DNA of 64,000 nucleotides from Apostichopus japonicus (Eukaryota > Echinodermata > Holothuroidea > Aspidochirotida > Stichopodidae), in assembly GCF_037975245.1 (NCBI RefSeq), contig NC_092580.1:28979501-29043500 (forward strand), written 5' to 3'. The translations under genes were made by a program, and so were the position numbers. Within the stretch, counting starts at the first letter, position 1. Each line of letters begins with the position of its first letter. This document shows, piece after piece, positions 48,106 to 60,646 of this stretch. The notes beneath the pieces were generated by a model. That model was not told the origin of the DNA. It saw only the letters and a list, made by a program, of their open reading frames with translations, and searched no databases.

Positions 48106-49192
48106 ATATGTGTGGTTATGTGTGGTTATGCAATCAACTTTAATCTGACAAAGTGGGTGTTGGACTTCCTGACAAATAGGACACAGAGAGTATTTGTGAA
48201 TGGCAGAGTTTCTAGCGATATTGTGATGAATACTGGTGCCCCACAAGGTTGTGTTTTATCACCCGTTCTTTTCACCCTCTATACCTCTGACTGTCGCAGC
48301 ACACAACCCAACACGCATATTGTTAAATTTTCTGACGACACATGCATTTTAGGTCTTATTGAGAAGAATGGTGACGAAACCGGGTACAGGCATGAAATAT
48401 CCACCTTTACGAATTTTGTGTGACGAAAACAGATTACAACTGAATGTGTCTAAAACAAAGGAGCTTGTTGTTGATTTCCGGCGTAGGGGGCACCAACTAG
48501 AGAGAATTGAAATTAGGAACAAGCCAGTAGAACAAGTCCATTCTTATAAGTATCTGGGAGTTTGCATTACTGATAAATTGGAGTGGGTGAACATGTAAAT
48601 ACTGTTCTGGCCAAAACTAATCAACGTATGTTCTTTCTACGGAAGCTCAATTTATTCAGACTAGACGCCTCTCTCATTTCTGTGTTCTACAATGCGGCCA
48701 TCGAGACCATTATTACATTCTGCTTGGCTGCATGGGGTGGCAATACGACCGCTAGAGACATGGCTAAGATTAATACACTTGTTAGAAAAGCGAGGCGAGT
48801 TTGCCCGCGGTCTGATGATCTCAGATCAGTAGATGAGCTGCTTGTCAGGGTAACTAAAAGAAATATTATGTCAATTACGTCGTCGGAACATCCTCTAGGA
48901 AATCAGGTTGATTATAGCAGTCGAACTGGCAGGCCAATTGTCATCAGATGCCGGACAGAAAGATACAGACGTTCGTTCTTGCCAAGGGCCATTCTTAGTC
49001 TTGCCAACGAGTTTTGTAGGAAATAGGGTTTTTTACTATTTGCCAGTACATGGATTTTTATTTTCTTAAGAAATGTATATATAATAAATCTTATGTTTTG
49101 ATGTATTTTTGACTGTTTTATGTATGTTATACTGAGATGGAGTGAACTCCAATTCCTTTGATGGTCAATAAAGATTCTTATATCTTATATCT
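48106..49192 (+). pseudogene. CR1/Rex-like LINE fragment (RT C-terminal half), nested
   Basis: It is 5'-truncated, and the sense runs through three frames: TGAPQGCVLSPVLFTLY, VKFSDDTCILGLI (FADD-type box with S for A), LQLNVSKTKELVVDFRR, then YKYLGVCITDKLEW, then the thumb/tail region FFLRKLNLFRLD to SLANEFCRK. The 3' end has AATAAAG and a short TTCTTATATC tandem, as in CR1/Rex-type LINEs. Frameshifts near 48400 and 48590 inactivate it. It lies inside the U1-inserted transposon, so it landed after that insertion or moved with it. Confidence 0.8.
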
Positions 49193-51494
49193 ATATGGCC
49201 CTTGAATTGATGAAATGAATTGTTCCCCCTTTTATTCATTATCATCTTGCCCCTGTCTGGTTAAAGCTTCTTAGGTACTTAATGTTTTAGCCGAATACAC
49301 TTCAAAAAACCTTGAACCTTTCCCAAAGTGAGTCAAAAAGATGCAAATTATAATGTAAAAGACTGCACTGAAGAGACTGGTGCAAAAGAAGGGTGTAAAG
49401 TTTGACTCTTTCCTAGATTCACAAGTTGTCCCCAAGCATTTACCACACTTTGAATGTTGACTATGAAAACCACTTTTGTTGACCCTATTTGTGATATATA
49501 TTTTGAGGGGGGGGGGATGCGCCTAGGGTCACTGATTGAAAGGGGATACAATATATGACCAAAAACATTAAGAACCACTCACATGACAATGTTCAGGGCA
49601 TTACACTGTACTTGCAACACCAGCCACATTTGTATTGCTGACATTTGATGGTGAAAGACCTGCTGAATAGCTGAATGTTAATTTGGCTCCTCCCAGATTA
49701 AATACATGAACACACAAATGGTTATTTGTGTCAACTATATATTCTCCACCAATTTTGATGTAACATGGAAGTAAAAAGTTAAAAATAAGCACTCACTGTA
49801 CAGGTTAAAGGTATGCTGTATTGGCCCAAATACATTATGCCAGATATTCAATTATGGTCACCTTTGTTCAGAATTCTTAAACGTTTTGTTACCACCTTGG
49901 AGGAAATTTACCTCACTGGGACATTAAGTCATCTTGTGTGTTAATTTAGAATGTCTGAAAAGAATTTGGAGAGTATACTAAAGACCTAGTTTAGTTCTTT
50001 TTGAAATCTTATATTAATTATATGGCATGCTATAATTTGGGGCCAATACAGACTACCTTTGAGCTTTGGTAATTTTAAATTTCCTCTACAAGAAAATGAT
50101 AAATTGTGATTCCACTTGGAAAGTCCAGTATAAAAAAAATTAAAACAACAGTGGTTGAAACTCAAGTCTAGCAACCATGGTCCAACCAGCTCCATGGTCC
50201 AACACAGCAGAGGAAAACTTTGTACTTGGTTTTCCATGGTAACTCCCTGGCTGTGCAGTATATAGTTGGAGTTAATTTTACAGCCAAGCCAGTTCAACTA
50301 AATGTGGAGTATCTCAGCTAACATCTGCATGACTGAGGAAATCACACTTTGAAGGAGGGTGTGCATATGATTCAAACATTCCACATCACCACTTAATGAA
50401 AAGGTTGAATAAATATCGGCTGTAAAATTCAACGATTGGATACTCTGGATAATCAAACAGACTTTAAATGTTTGTTGATAAATAATATGCAACAGAAGAA
50501 CACTCACAACCGAAGGTATGAGTCTATTCATAGTGAGAAAGATGTTTCTATGCCAACCTACAACATAAAAACCAACTATCACCAGTGATAACGTCACTGA
50601 AAGACCTGATTCACTAAAAAAAAAAAAAACGACTTTTACGTGTCATTAAAATCATAAACGAATTGTTTAATAGACCAGAACAGCTGATATTGAAGTCTAA
50701 ATAGTTTTCACCAAGTGGCAACCAATGACATCTAGAGGACCTTTGAACTCAACTTTCTAAACACCCCTGGTGCCCACTTAGTAGTTGATCTCACCATGTA
50801 CCATAGAGTAGCAATTTATCTTATATTGACCGATTGATGGGTAGATGGATACTATTACACATTTGCATTCAGTCATAGTAGCACTTGCTAAATATCAAAA
50901 CAAATTGGTTTTGTGCACCAAAGTCATTTTCACTGCTGAATTTTTTTACACCAAATCAGAATCCATATTTTGATTCCTTGACTCATTTCCTTTCCATATG
51001 TGTGATCTCAGAAAAGTGTATTTTACACAACTGCATTTCTGAAACTTAGGGTGTGTCGTACAGTTGATAGGTGCATAAGTAAAGCCCGCTGAACACCATG
51101 CAACTAATTAATGCAGACATCTCACCAGTCCTCATGAGGAATAGTAACATTGAAGCACCTTAATCAGCTACCTGTAGAGCCAATCATTGAATCACTACAG
51201 TATATAAATTCATTTAATTGGTTTGATTGTACCTAAATAATTAAGATAAATGGGCAACATATTTTTTAACAATTAAAATAAGGCAACAGTGTACTGCATG
51301 GTGACATCACTAGCATCCTAATCAAACACTCAGGTGAAATTACAATGAGCCTATAGCTATAAGGGCAAAAATCAACTTGACTAATGTGAATACCAATTTG
51401 TGAATACAAAAATGAATACCAAATCAAATATTATACTTGCCCTCTCTTTTGTAATGGCCAGTATTACCTGGATGCAAGTCATTATCCCATTTGC
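49193..51494. other. Left internal part of the transposon, nothing recognised
   Basis: AT-rich sequence with no recognisable coding segment; frames up to 103 codons (for example 49986-50297, minus) have no known motif. A G tract lies at 49505-49514. This may be 3' flank of the transposase gene expanded by old insertions. Confidence 0.4.
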
Positions 51495-52312
51495 TTAGTT
51501 TAGTTTAGTAGAAAAAAAGATCAGGAGGGACACTTAAGTCCCCATCAAGGACCCTATAGAGAGAGGGAAAAAAACTGAAGACACAATCACTCAGACCCGA
51601 TTACAATGCTTAAAGTGCTTGTCCAAAGCATTCTTAAACCCATTGACACTACTTGCAACTACAACTTTCTCAGGCAAACCATTCCACTCATTCACAACCC
51701 TATTAGAAAAAAAGTTATGCCGAATATTAATCCTACTATGCGACTTTTGGAGTTTAAGACAATGACCTCTAGTACAACTACTGTTAGCAAACATGAAAAG
51801 TCGGTAAAGGATAAATTGTCGAAACCATACACAATCTTGAAAACCTGGATCAAGTCCCCACGTAACCTCCTAAGCTCCAGTGTGGTGAGATTCAACAGTT
51901 GTAACCGCCTATAATAAGGAACCCTCTTTAAGGAACTAATCATCCTAGTAGCCCTCCTCTGGACCTTTTCAAGTACTTCCTTATCCTTAGCAAAATAAGG
52001 GTTCCAAGCCTGCACAGCATACTCCAGATGAGGCCTAACCAACTGCTTATAAAGCCTAGCTACGATGTCCTCTTTCAGAAAACTGAAGTTCCTCTTGATC
52101 ATACCTAAAACCCTATTACCTCTGTTAGCAGCTTCAAGACAATGTTTAGAAGGTTGCAGAGATGAGTCAATCTAGATACCTAAGTCTCTTTCAACAGAGA
52201 CCTCCTGTAACTCCACACCATTAAGATTGTATGTAAACTTTTGGTTACTATTACCAATGTGCATTACCTTACATTTATCAATATTAAAAAGCATTTGCCA
52301 CCCCTTAGACTA
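51495..52312 (-). pseudogene. CR1-clade LINE fragment, nested
   Basis: On the minus strand: MLFNIDKCKVMHIG, VSVERDLGI, then the open stretch 52102-51692 with YKQLVRPHLEYAVQAWNPY, EKVQRRATRMISSL and LELRRLRGDLIQVFKI, and then, in another frame, RINIRHNFFSNRVVNEWNGL. This block order is the C-terminal end of CR1-type reverse transcriptases. The fragment is 5'-truncated and frameshifted, and ends in an ACTAAACTAAACTAAG tandem. Confidence 0.85.
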
Positions 52313-52604
52313 GGAAAATTTTTTATCTTGGTTGCTTAAATGAGTTTGCATGAAGTTCCCTGATTGCATGCAAACTTGGCATTTTTACCACTTTACTTTA
52401 ACTCATAATTGAATGATGATCGAGTACCAGACAAGAAAACATTTCATGCTAATAAGGCTTATTGAGTTAATGGTTAAACAGCTTAACTATGTAGCCAGAT
52501 TGAAAATGTATAGTGGTTTTGATGATGTACTGTAACTTATAATGTGGAAGTTTTTGGTATGAATCTGACATTAAGATTTAATAATTATACGGGACTTGGA
52601 AACT

Positions 52605-55007
52605 CTAATGAAGTCTGTCCACCTTCTCTTTAAAGTCTTCAAAATCACTGAAAAACTGGTCAGGAAGGGATGATGACCGTTTCGTTGCTTGGCAATATGT
52701 CTTTTTCTTGTACTTCATGTGGCCTTGTGTTGACTGTCCACAGAGATTGCACTTATATAGGGACACTTTCAACTTCTTGGCACTTGCCATTCCTGTAGAG
52801 CTCTGCAGTTTCCGTTTTTTGTACATAGTGGAGCGTGCCCAGGTTTGCTGTGTTGAGGTAGATGTTGAAGGTAGCTGTAGAATCAGTGGCATGGTCGACA
52901 ATGGAAGCGGAGTGGATGGAGATGTGACTGAATACTCTAGAGTTGCTGATGAAGATAACGTTGAAGCCTGTGTCGGTGGAGATGCATGTGAAGAAGATGG
53001 AAGAAGTTGTCTCCTGACCTTGAGATTTCTAGTACCAGCCAAGTTTGTGACATCTACGTATTCAATATGGGGTCTGGTAGTCTCTGGTAGTATTTCTGGC
53101 AGTTGATTAGCAGGTGGCTGATCAATTGCTGAAATACTCTGGCGCTTCCTGAGTATTGACAGCCCTTGGTCTGTAACATTTTTCCCAGACATTGCCTCTT
53201 GCCGCCTTATGAAATCTGCGACACTCTTGGTGTTGATCTTAACAAGGGGAATGCCAAGCTTGTTAAGTACGGGATCGTCAACTGTCACACGCTGGGCTAT
53301 ACGTTGATAAATGGTGGTGATTTGCCTTTTCTTGGGGGAGACGCCAGCCAAGGAACTGCAGGTGGGATGGAGCCACAGTTGTTTGATGATGCAGTACATG
53401 AGGCGGTTTTTTCTGGAGTCCACTAGATGGGCAGGGCCATAGCGCTTTCCAAACTTCAACTTTTGGACAAGGGACACACTGGAAGGGTCACCTTTTGTGC
53501 GGCCAAACAGAGAATTTCCCCAGCGAGAAGAGTACAGGCTGTCAAATTGCTTGATGCTCCTGTCATGCAGCTCAAGCTTGTTCCAAGCATCTTTGATGTT
53601 GTTTCTCTAGGAAGTGCTGAGTGCAAGTCTCCCCTCCTCCAGCCCAAGTTGAACTAGCAGACTGCTGAGCTCTTCAACTTTTCTGTAACCTGGCAAATGA
53701 CTGGGGCCACAAACATTCTCAATGCAGGGGGTCCAGGTCCGATGAAACATCGTTGTCTGTGAGGTTGAACTGGACGTTTGATGGAATGATGTCTTCCTCA
53801 CTCTTGTACCCATCATCTCCAGTTTGCATTTCTTCTGCTTCCTCTACTCTGTCTGACACTTCATCATCCTTGTCGACAGCATCTGCAGTTTGGAGTGTCT
53901 CTATGGCCTCTCTGTAGTAGACCTTTTCATTAAAAGAATCAGCAGACTGGCTGAAGAGATATTCCAGTCCAATCATTTCGTTGCCGACTGGTACTGGTGG
54001 ACGGAAGTTGATCTCTTCTACCTCTCCAAACAGCTTCTCACAACGCTCATTGAGACGGTGTATAAGTTGTGACGCATACACACGATTCTTCCCCCCTGTC
54101 TGGCCCTTGACAGCTGCAGATTCATGATCTGAATTCCATCTGACAATGCCCGATAAAAGGTATACCTGGAAAGGGACAGCAGCACAGCGAGGACCTGGTA
54201 TCATGTTGGGAAGAAAGCTGTGAAAACCTTCCAGACTGTTACTCCCTCTAGAGGTGACATAGTAGGGCATGGACACACCGTTACGTGTAACATGCTTTGT
54301 GACAGTGTACATGCTCATCTCTGCCGGATCTTGAATACACTCAAGGTGCTTCTGCTGAGTTGTCCAAACCTGATCAATTGCATCTTTGTCCTTAAAGAGG
54401 GAATACCATACTCATCAAGTCCGGCTGGACCTGTCAATACATCAATGGTATTTTGCACCTGTGCAAAGGTTGCCTGAGCTCCCACTGTAACTCTTCTGAC
54501 AAAATGCTTCAAGTCATCTTTGGAAACATACTTGGCTATGATCTGGCTGTCTGAAAGGTTTTCATATCCATTCGGGGAGCCAGCCCTTATAGCCTTGACG
54601 AGAACAGCCATGTCACCATTGTGATATGCAAAAACTGCAGCAGATAGGGCAGACTTGAATAAGGCGTACTTGGGGTGGTGGTCTGTGCGCACTGCAGCAT
54701 GAAATCGGTGGATCCAATGGAAGATGTCTAGGCGAATCACCATCCCAGACTCCACCCACTCATGGAAAAGCTTCTCAATTGAGGAGACACCATACAAACG
54801 ACAGCAGCCTCGATCGACATACATCACCTCAGGTGGACTTTCCCCAGCTTTTGAGTACCTGTCGATGAGGCCCTTCGCCATGGGCCGAAGCTTCTCAACT
54901 GATTCTTCACACGTCAAAACAGAGGTTAAAACTTGTGACAACTCATTGCCGACATTGGTACACCATTATGCCGTTCCGCGACCAGCACCGGCAATCTTCT
55001 TGCATAT
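52605..55007 (-). pseudogene. Transposase exon 11, catalytic core and C-terminus, four lesions
   Basis: 2,403 nt to a TAG at 52605-52607. It opens CKKIAGAGRGTA, then an in-frame TAA, then NVGNELSQVLTSVLTCEES, PEVMYVDRGCC (second Asp), LDIFHWIHRFHAAVRTDHH, and after a frameshift VWTTQQKHLECIQD and SRGSNSLEGFHSFLPNM (Glu), RWNSDHES and an acidic segment. A second shift restores the first frame at ENVCGPSHLPGYR; a TAG follows at LALSTS. The last 290 codons are open: KFGKRYGPAH, RVTVDDPVLNKLGIPLVKIN, a Ser/Thr/Pro linker and YKCNLCGQ. ATTAAA near 52575-52580 on the minus strand could be the polyadenylation signal. Confidence 0.85.
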
Positions 55008-55650
55008 CTGAAATGACATTTAAAAGAAACTGTTATAATGTGTCCATAATTATTTTTAATTTGAAAGGGGGGGGGGGAACTGCCCCCCACCCTTTGATTA
55101 GGATACAATCAAATGTATTATAATAAGTATAGAAAAACTAACCAAAAGAGGGCATGAATTTGAAAAGAAGAAAGGGCACTGCTGTATCATGAAATGTAAG
55201 TATTAATAATAATAATTAATAATTATAATCATCATAAGAAGTTATTGGGGAACATGGGGAAAATATAATTTAAAAGAAAAGGCAAAAATGTCCCCAAATT
55301 ATACTTTTGTGAATGCAGTGTAGTGGCAATGATGGGCAGCATTATAAAGACAACTGTTTTAAACTTTATATTATTAAAAGAGTCAAAGTACTTTTAAATA
55401 CATCATTTATTATTACAAGCCTAAAAATTCATTTTCAGACCTATCCTTTCTACTTTAATGCAGTCACAAAAAAATGTTTTAAAGGAACTGATATCTGGAC
55501 CAGGAAGACAAGCTCTCAGTGTGACTTGTCCTGATCATGAGGTGACGGGCAACATCTTGTTTTGTAGAAATGATAGCTTACTGATTTTTTAGTCTTATAA
55601 TGGTCAAGCAACCATCTGAAAAAAAAGAAAGTTGGGGCATTTCTTTGTAC

Positions 55651-55817
55651 CTTTTTGGTTGAATCAAACTTGAGAACTTTCCCAAATGTAGACATGATAA
55701 GGGCACGGTATTCCTCGATATTCGCAGCTTCACCTATCAAGAAGGCCTTTCTGAGAAGTTTAGCACTGGGAAGCTCCCTACGTTGAGGTGGAGGTTGGAA
55801 CTTGTGGCGAATTGTAT
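55651..55817 (-). CDS. Transposase exon 10, first catalytic Asp
   Basis: 167 nt, phase 1 to phase 0. It encodes FQPPPQRRELPSAKLLRKAF, EEYRALIMSTFGKVL and KFDSTKK. The Asp in KFDST follows a hydrophobic strand, as expected for the first D of an RNase H-fold transposase. Confidence 0.85.
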
Positions 55818-56752
55818 CTGTAAGTAACATAAGATAATATACATAAAAAATCAAATAATTTACAAACACACATACTTAATGGTAGCCTGTCTTGCATGCT
55901 ATAATTGCTAGAAGTTTTAGAAAAGTACTTTCCTAGAGGACTTTATTTTCCAAATTATTCTCACACATTCTATTAGGAATACAGGAGATGGCTGAATGTC
56001 CCAGTGAGATAAATTGCAGTTGAAGAATGTTGACCACAGATGACCATAATTGAATATCTGGCATATTTAGGCCAATACAGCATAACTTTAAGTGAGAATA
56101 TTGACACAATAATATAACCTGTTACAGAAAAACTAAACGGGATAAATTTGTGAAATGATTATTCTGGCTAATTAGCTTTTTGATACATTTTAATTAGTAT
56201 TTAAACTATGTAACAGTTTTTATTGGTATTGTCTCATGTATTAGAAAGGAAAGTGCATATCTGTAATAATTCCTATGGGAATTACAATAAACTTTTATAA
56301 AATCCTTCCATTATTGAGTAAGGGACAGTACAATGTCTTCAGTATAGATGAAAATATGTTAACTTTATTGAACGTTCTAATACATACATCAACATGGTGC
56401 CTTTAAACTTCCTTGAATGCAAAATGCCTATTGTCTCCCAATTAGCACCTGTAAGTTAATCTGTGTTTTCTGTTTGTAAACTTGCACATTCAGAGAGTTT
56501 CAGCTACAAGTCAGTTACATCCACTCATTTCACACAGTAAGTACAGAAATTGTTTTTTTCTTTAACTGGTAGAGTGAGGCAGCAAAATCGAGGTGCTCTC
56601 ATTGCACACTTGCCGAAACATTTTCACAGCATGCATGCATACTTTTCCCAGCAGTTTTCTGTCTTGTTTACATTGATGTTTTGCCTTTTGGAATTGGTTT
56701 CATGGACATAAAGATGACTACCACACAATTACTGACAAAGTATGGCACTTAC

Positions 56753-56922
56753 TAAGTAATGATCCTTCTTTTGTGAGTGAAGTCAGCAGGGTAGAATAAA
56801 TATCCTTATGATGAAGGTACTTCTCACAGTGATTTTCCTGCACCTGACGCCAAATGCTTGTCATGGAGTTGGCAGCAGTTCGATCTGTCATCAATTTGAC
56901 CACTTGTTTGTCAACCCCACGC
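56753..56922 (-). CDS. Transposase exon 9
   Basis: 170 nt, phase 2 to phase 1. It encodes RRGVDKQVVKLMTDRT and SIWRQVQENHCEKYLHHKD, continuing directly from exon 8. Confidence 0.85.
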
Positions 56923-57299
56923 CTGAAAAAAAAAACAATAATTATTACACACAAAAGTCACAATAATAATGGAAAGTTAGTTTAGCATTAGGGATATACA
57001 CAAATGGTTGGTTGAGAGGTTGTACAGCATGTCAGGACATCTCATGGTAGAAAGGAAAAGAAAAAAGAAACCTAAAGAATTTAAAACAGTATGTTAGAAT
57101 ACAGAAAGAGGCAAATAAATTCACATAAAAGAAGAAATTCATTAAACCATGAAGAATATAAAAATGCAATATAAACAGTTGGCCTCCAAACAGAAATCAA
57201 CTGCAAAATTTGAGACACTGGTGGTGTTAGGGCACATTTTCAAAAGTATACAGTTAATTAAAGTGAAATTCTGCTTTGAATTTCACTTTGTGCATTTAC

Positions 57300-57856
57300 C
57301 TAAGTGTCAGTATGGCAGGAAACATTGCTTGATGGGCTGGAGTGAGCTGAGATAAAATTAGGGCATCCCAAGCTAGGAACCGGCCTATAGAGTGGGTAGT
57401 AGATCCCTTGGCAGCTTTCCTACATGCAGAGCATGCCAGCACCTCTGTCAGCATACAGTACCAGTCTGATATGTCACAGATGTATCTGACAGTATTTGCA
57501 TATCCGCAGCGATAGAGGAAGGCATCTTCTCTATCTCGGGCTGGACAGTTATTCCGCGGGCATTTCAGACTGTATCCCCATACTCCAACTGGACGCCAGA
57601 AGTTCAGTCTACTGCGGAAGAAAGCGTCGGCAGATGGCAGAGTGCTACGCACCACGCCTGGGCATTCTGGAGGGTGAAACCACATGCGATCATCCTTCAG
57701 CACCTTTCTTTTCTTTATTTCACCATGGATGTCCTTATAGGTCATGACTCTCTGGAATAATCCCCTTTCCAAGTCATCCTTCAACCAACTGATGTCTGCT
57801 TTTGGCAAACCATTGGGACCTGTTTCCCAGGATTGATGCCATCCCTCATAGTTGAC
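57300..57856 (-). CDS. Transposase exon 8, Cys-rich N-terminal domain
   Basis: 557 nt, phase 0 to phase 2. It encodes WHQSWETGPNGLP, WFHPPECPGVV, FFRSRLNFWRPVGVWGYSL, then CPRNNCPAR, YRCGY, ICDISDWYCMLTEVLACSAC and LAWDALILSQLTPAHQ. The paired Cys clusters suggest zinc binding. This is the best preserved part of the gene and the part I associate, from memory, with DUF6729. Confidence 0.88.
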
Positions 57857-58396
57857 CTGCAGAGTAAATACAAAACAAACAAGTCATATATGGTGTTAGT
57901 TGACAGAACCATGCACTTCATTAACACATAGGCTTTCGAAATTTGAGGGCATATGGAACTTGTTCTTGTTTGTGTCAAAAGAATATCACAAATCGAAGAA
58001 AATGAAGGAATTTTAATATTGAATATTACAGCTAGTTCAAGTAATGATTGATTTAGCTTTAAAAATAATACAATAATGTTTAACCTTATCAGTATATCAC
58101 AAAGTGGTTTGCCAAGCTATTGGTGTCTGGGAGCGTCCCTTCACCCACAGAAAAGTTTTGAAAATTTCAAACAAATTTACTTGTGCATTCTAAGGGTAGT
58201 TCAGGCCAAAATACAAGGGAAATAATTCAAAATTAGTTTTCAAGTGATAGGTAGTTTGCCAGAAATTGCTGGGGAGGGGGAAAACCATTGGTTACACCCA
58301 TGATTTTTATTGAACTGAAAAACATTACACATCTGCAAAATGATTACATGTATTGCATCGGTTTGTGTCTCATGGATCATATATAATGTGCATTAC

Positions 58397-58780
58397 CTGT
58401 GAACTGTCTTCAAGTGATTGTCTGTCTTCTTTTTGCCTCTTTTTGCTGATATCACCGCGACCTTGTTGAGGAGCTGGAGACGGTAGCTTAGGAGCAGGTG
58501 ATGGTGGTGCAGGGGGTGGTGATGGTAGTTCAGGAGCTGATGGTGGTAGTGTAGGGACTGTGACTGGTGGTGGAGCAGCTGGTAGTGCAAGGGCTGGTCT
58601 TGCAAGGGCTGGTCTTGCAGGGGCTGGTGGTGCAGCGGCTGGTGGTTCAGATGTTGGAGTTGTTGGTTCATGATCAGGGGCTGATGATGGTAGTTCAGGA
58701 GCTGATGATGGTTGATTAGGAGTTGAGGATGGTGGTTCAGGAGCTGATGGTAGTGGTTCAGGCCTGTTGGAATCCTTTAT
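58397..58780 (-). CDS. Transposase exon 7, Pro/Ala-rich low-complexity linker
   Basis: 384 nt, phase 0 on both sides. Tandem variants of SAPELPS and PPAPARPALAR make a disordered Pro/Ala/Ser linker, bounded by IKDSNRPEP and a basic tail DISKKRQKEDRQS. The DNA is a GCTGATGGTGG-type minisatellite on the plus strand, so length may vary between copies. Confidence 0.78.
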
Positions 58781-58894
58781 CTGAAAACAACAATGTATGC
58801 TATTACACTTAAAATTCAACTGTTAAATGAAATGAAATGGATTTTGTCGCTACATGGGCCTCACTTCTCTGAACAAAGGTTTGAATTAAATTAC

Positions 58895-58968
58895 CTTGGA
58901 GCTGTGCTCTGGTGTTGTTTGTCTGAAAGTGGAATGCCTTGCCTTCTTGGACTGTTGAGAGGATCCAT
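58895..58968 (-). CDS. Transposase exon 6
   Basis: 74 nt, phase 1 to phase 0, with a TATACAG acceptor and an AAG/GTAATT donor. Ser/Gln/Lys-rich linker (QQSKKARHSTFRQTTPEHSS). Confidence 0.65.
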
Positions 58969-59464
58969 CTGTATAAAGATGAAAGCAAATTAGAAATTAA
59001 ATTGTGACAATTAAGCAATCCAGAGCAATATAATGTGTATCAAAATAATAAAAACTCCACCATGGAAATATAATTAGATAACCAATCTTGTCAAAAAGCA
59101 GGGAAGAACACTGAACCATGATTAATACGTACACCAACTTGTATAGTTGCAGCTTGCACCCATTTTCTTTTTTTCATGGTTAATTAAATACCAAATAGCA
59201 GAAATACCTAGTTCTGTATTGCATTTGATGATACAAGAGGGGTTGCTCTTTACAGTTTGATGAATATTTGTTGCAACAAACAACTTGGTTTACTTTGGTT
59301 TCTTGGGGTTTAAAGGCGCTTTCCCAGCTAAAAATTGTCTGACTGTGGTGATCATGCTTTAGTCTTATGACTAGGACATGAAGGTAAAAGCCACATTCCT
59401 TTACTGTATATACCTGATGACTTCTAATGTTATTTAAAGCATGCTTTTAGTTAAATTAATTAAC

Positions 59465-59627
59465 CTTTTGGTAGAAAGCTTTCCTCTGGAATCTGCATTA
59501 GCAATGAATCAAAATCGTCATTAAACCACATGTCAGCATGGGCAGACGTGGAACATCCCGCTGACGTGGAGCATCCCGCTGTTGGCGACTCTGGGATTAC
59601 CTTTGTCTGCTCTGTTTTTGCACTCAT
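59465..59627 (-). CDS. Transposase exon 5
   Basis: 163 nt, phase 0 to phase 1, donor AAAAG/GTTAAT. It holds a short internal duplication, AGCSTSAGCSTSA, then an acidic segment, MWFNDDFDSLLMQIPEES. It begins with ATG just after the acceptor, so it could also serve as an alternative start. Confidence 0.7.
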
Positions 59628-59887
59628 CTGATTGAATTAAACAATTACAACAAGAAATTAATGAAATGATCGACTTACAAAACATGGAACAATTTTACTG
59701 TATATAAAATTTAAAAAAATTCCTGATTAGAGACAATGCCTGTGTTTGTAAGTCAAGAAGGCACACGTACAGCTCCAGTCTTTGTTTCCTTTGGTGAACT
59801 GCACTTGGCTACACAAACAGCTGTATATCATTGTGTGGTATATTGTGCTGAAACAAGAAAAGAAAAGTGACAATCAAACAGGCTTAC

Positions 59888-60260
59888 CAGCTTTTCCTTG
59901 TCGAGGATATACTGCCGCAACCTCTTCATGGACCTGCTGGTGATCTGGTTTTCTGACATGCCCAGCCACTGACCCAGGGAGGTATATGCCTCCTGTGAAA
60001 GTTTCCTTTCATGTGCGCTTCCAGCCTGTGGGTCTTTACGTATTGTAAACTTGTAGAGCCGGTACCATTCCCACATTTCTTTGAAGGTGAAAGCTTTAAA
60101 ACGGCCATACCCGTACAGCCAGAGGTCCACGTTCTTCTCAAGGTGAGATGACACCTGGTGAAAATGCTCCACATAAGTGAGGAGGCTATCTTTTAGCCAA
60201 CCATCATGGACGTGAACTGCTGCTGCCTTCTTCTTCTCTTTTATGTGCTTATCAAGGAGG
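59888..60260 (-). CDS. Transposase exon 4
   Basis: 373 nt, phase 2 to phase 0. It is Lys-rich at the start (HIKEKKKAAAV), then an aromatic-rich stretch (LWLYGYGRFKAFTFKEMWEW) and basic helices ending in SMKRLRQYILDKEKL. This is possibly a DNA-binding region; that is inference from composition only. Confidence 0.82.
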
Positions 60261-60510
60261 CTGAAAAATAAAATCATGAATTTCAATTAGGAAAGACAAG
60301 TTAATGAGTGATGTGTATCTTTGAAAAGTTTATATTGTAGAGTATATCAAATTGAATGTGTACTTGCAAACACTTATGGCACACACACCTAAAGACATAT
60401 ATTTAAATTCTTGAGATTCATTCACTCTGACCTGAGATGAATATTTTAGGCTATTATTCATCTCGGACTGGAATGCCCAGCTACGGTATAGTAGGATGAT
60501 TAGTACTTAC

Positions 60511-60646
60511 TACTTAACATATCCTACGTCATTTTCAAGTAACCATTTGAATGTCCTCCCATCGTACTTTCCAAATGTAAGAATCATCTGACCAAGATAC
60601 TGCCTCTCTGTCGGTGTTTGAGTGAAGCGGTAACACCGTCTTTTGG
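60511..60646 (-). CDS. Transposase exon 3
   Basis: 136 nt, phase 1 to phase 2, donor AAGTA/GTAAGT. It encodes RQYLGQMILTFGKYDG and TFKWLLENDVGYVK, a compact segment of the G-K-Y...F-x-W-L-L-E-N-D-x-G-Y type seen in some transposon-borne proteins. Confidence 0.8.

Noticed and set aside
52708-53106. Plus-strand frame of 132 codons opposite the transposase C-terminus
   Set aside because: It is a shadow of the minus-strand coding exon; no recognisable domain and no start context.
58393-58671. Alternative minus-strand frame rich in His/Gln/Leu (LQHLNHQPLHHQ)
   Set aside because: It is a frame-shifted reading of the Pro/Ala-rich exon 7 minisatellite; the phase-matched frame is the Pro/Ala one.
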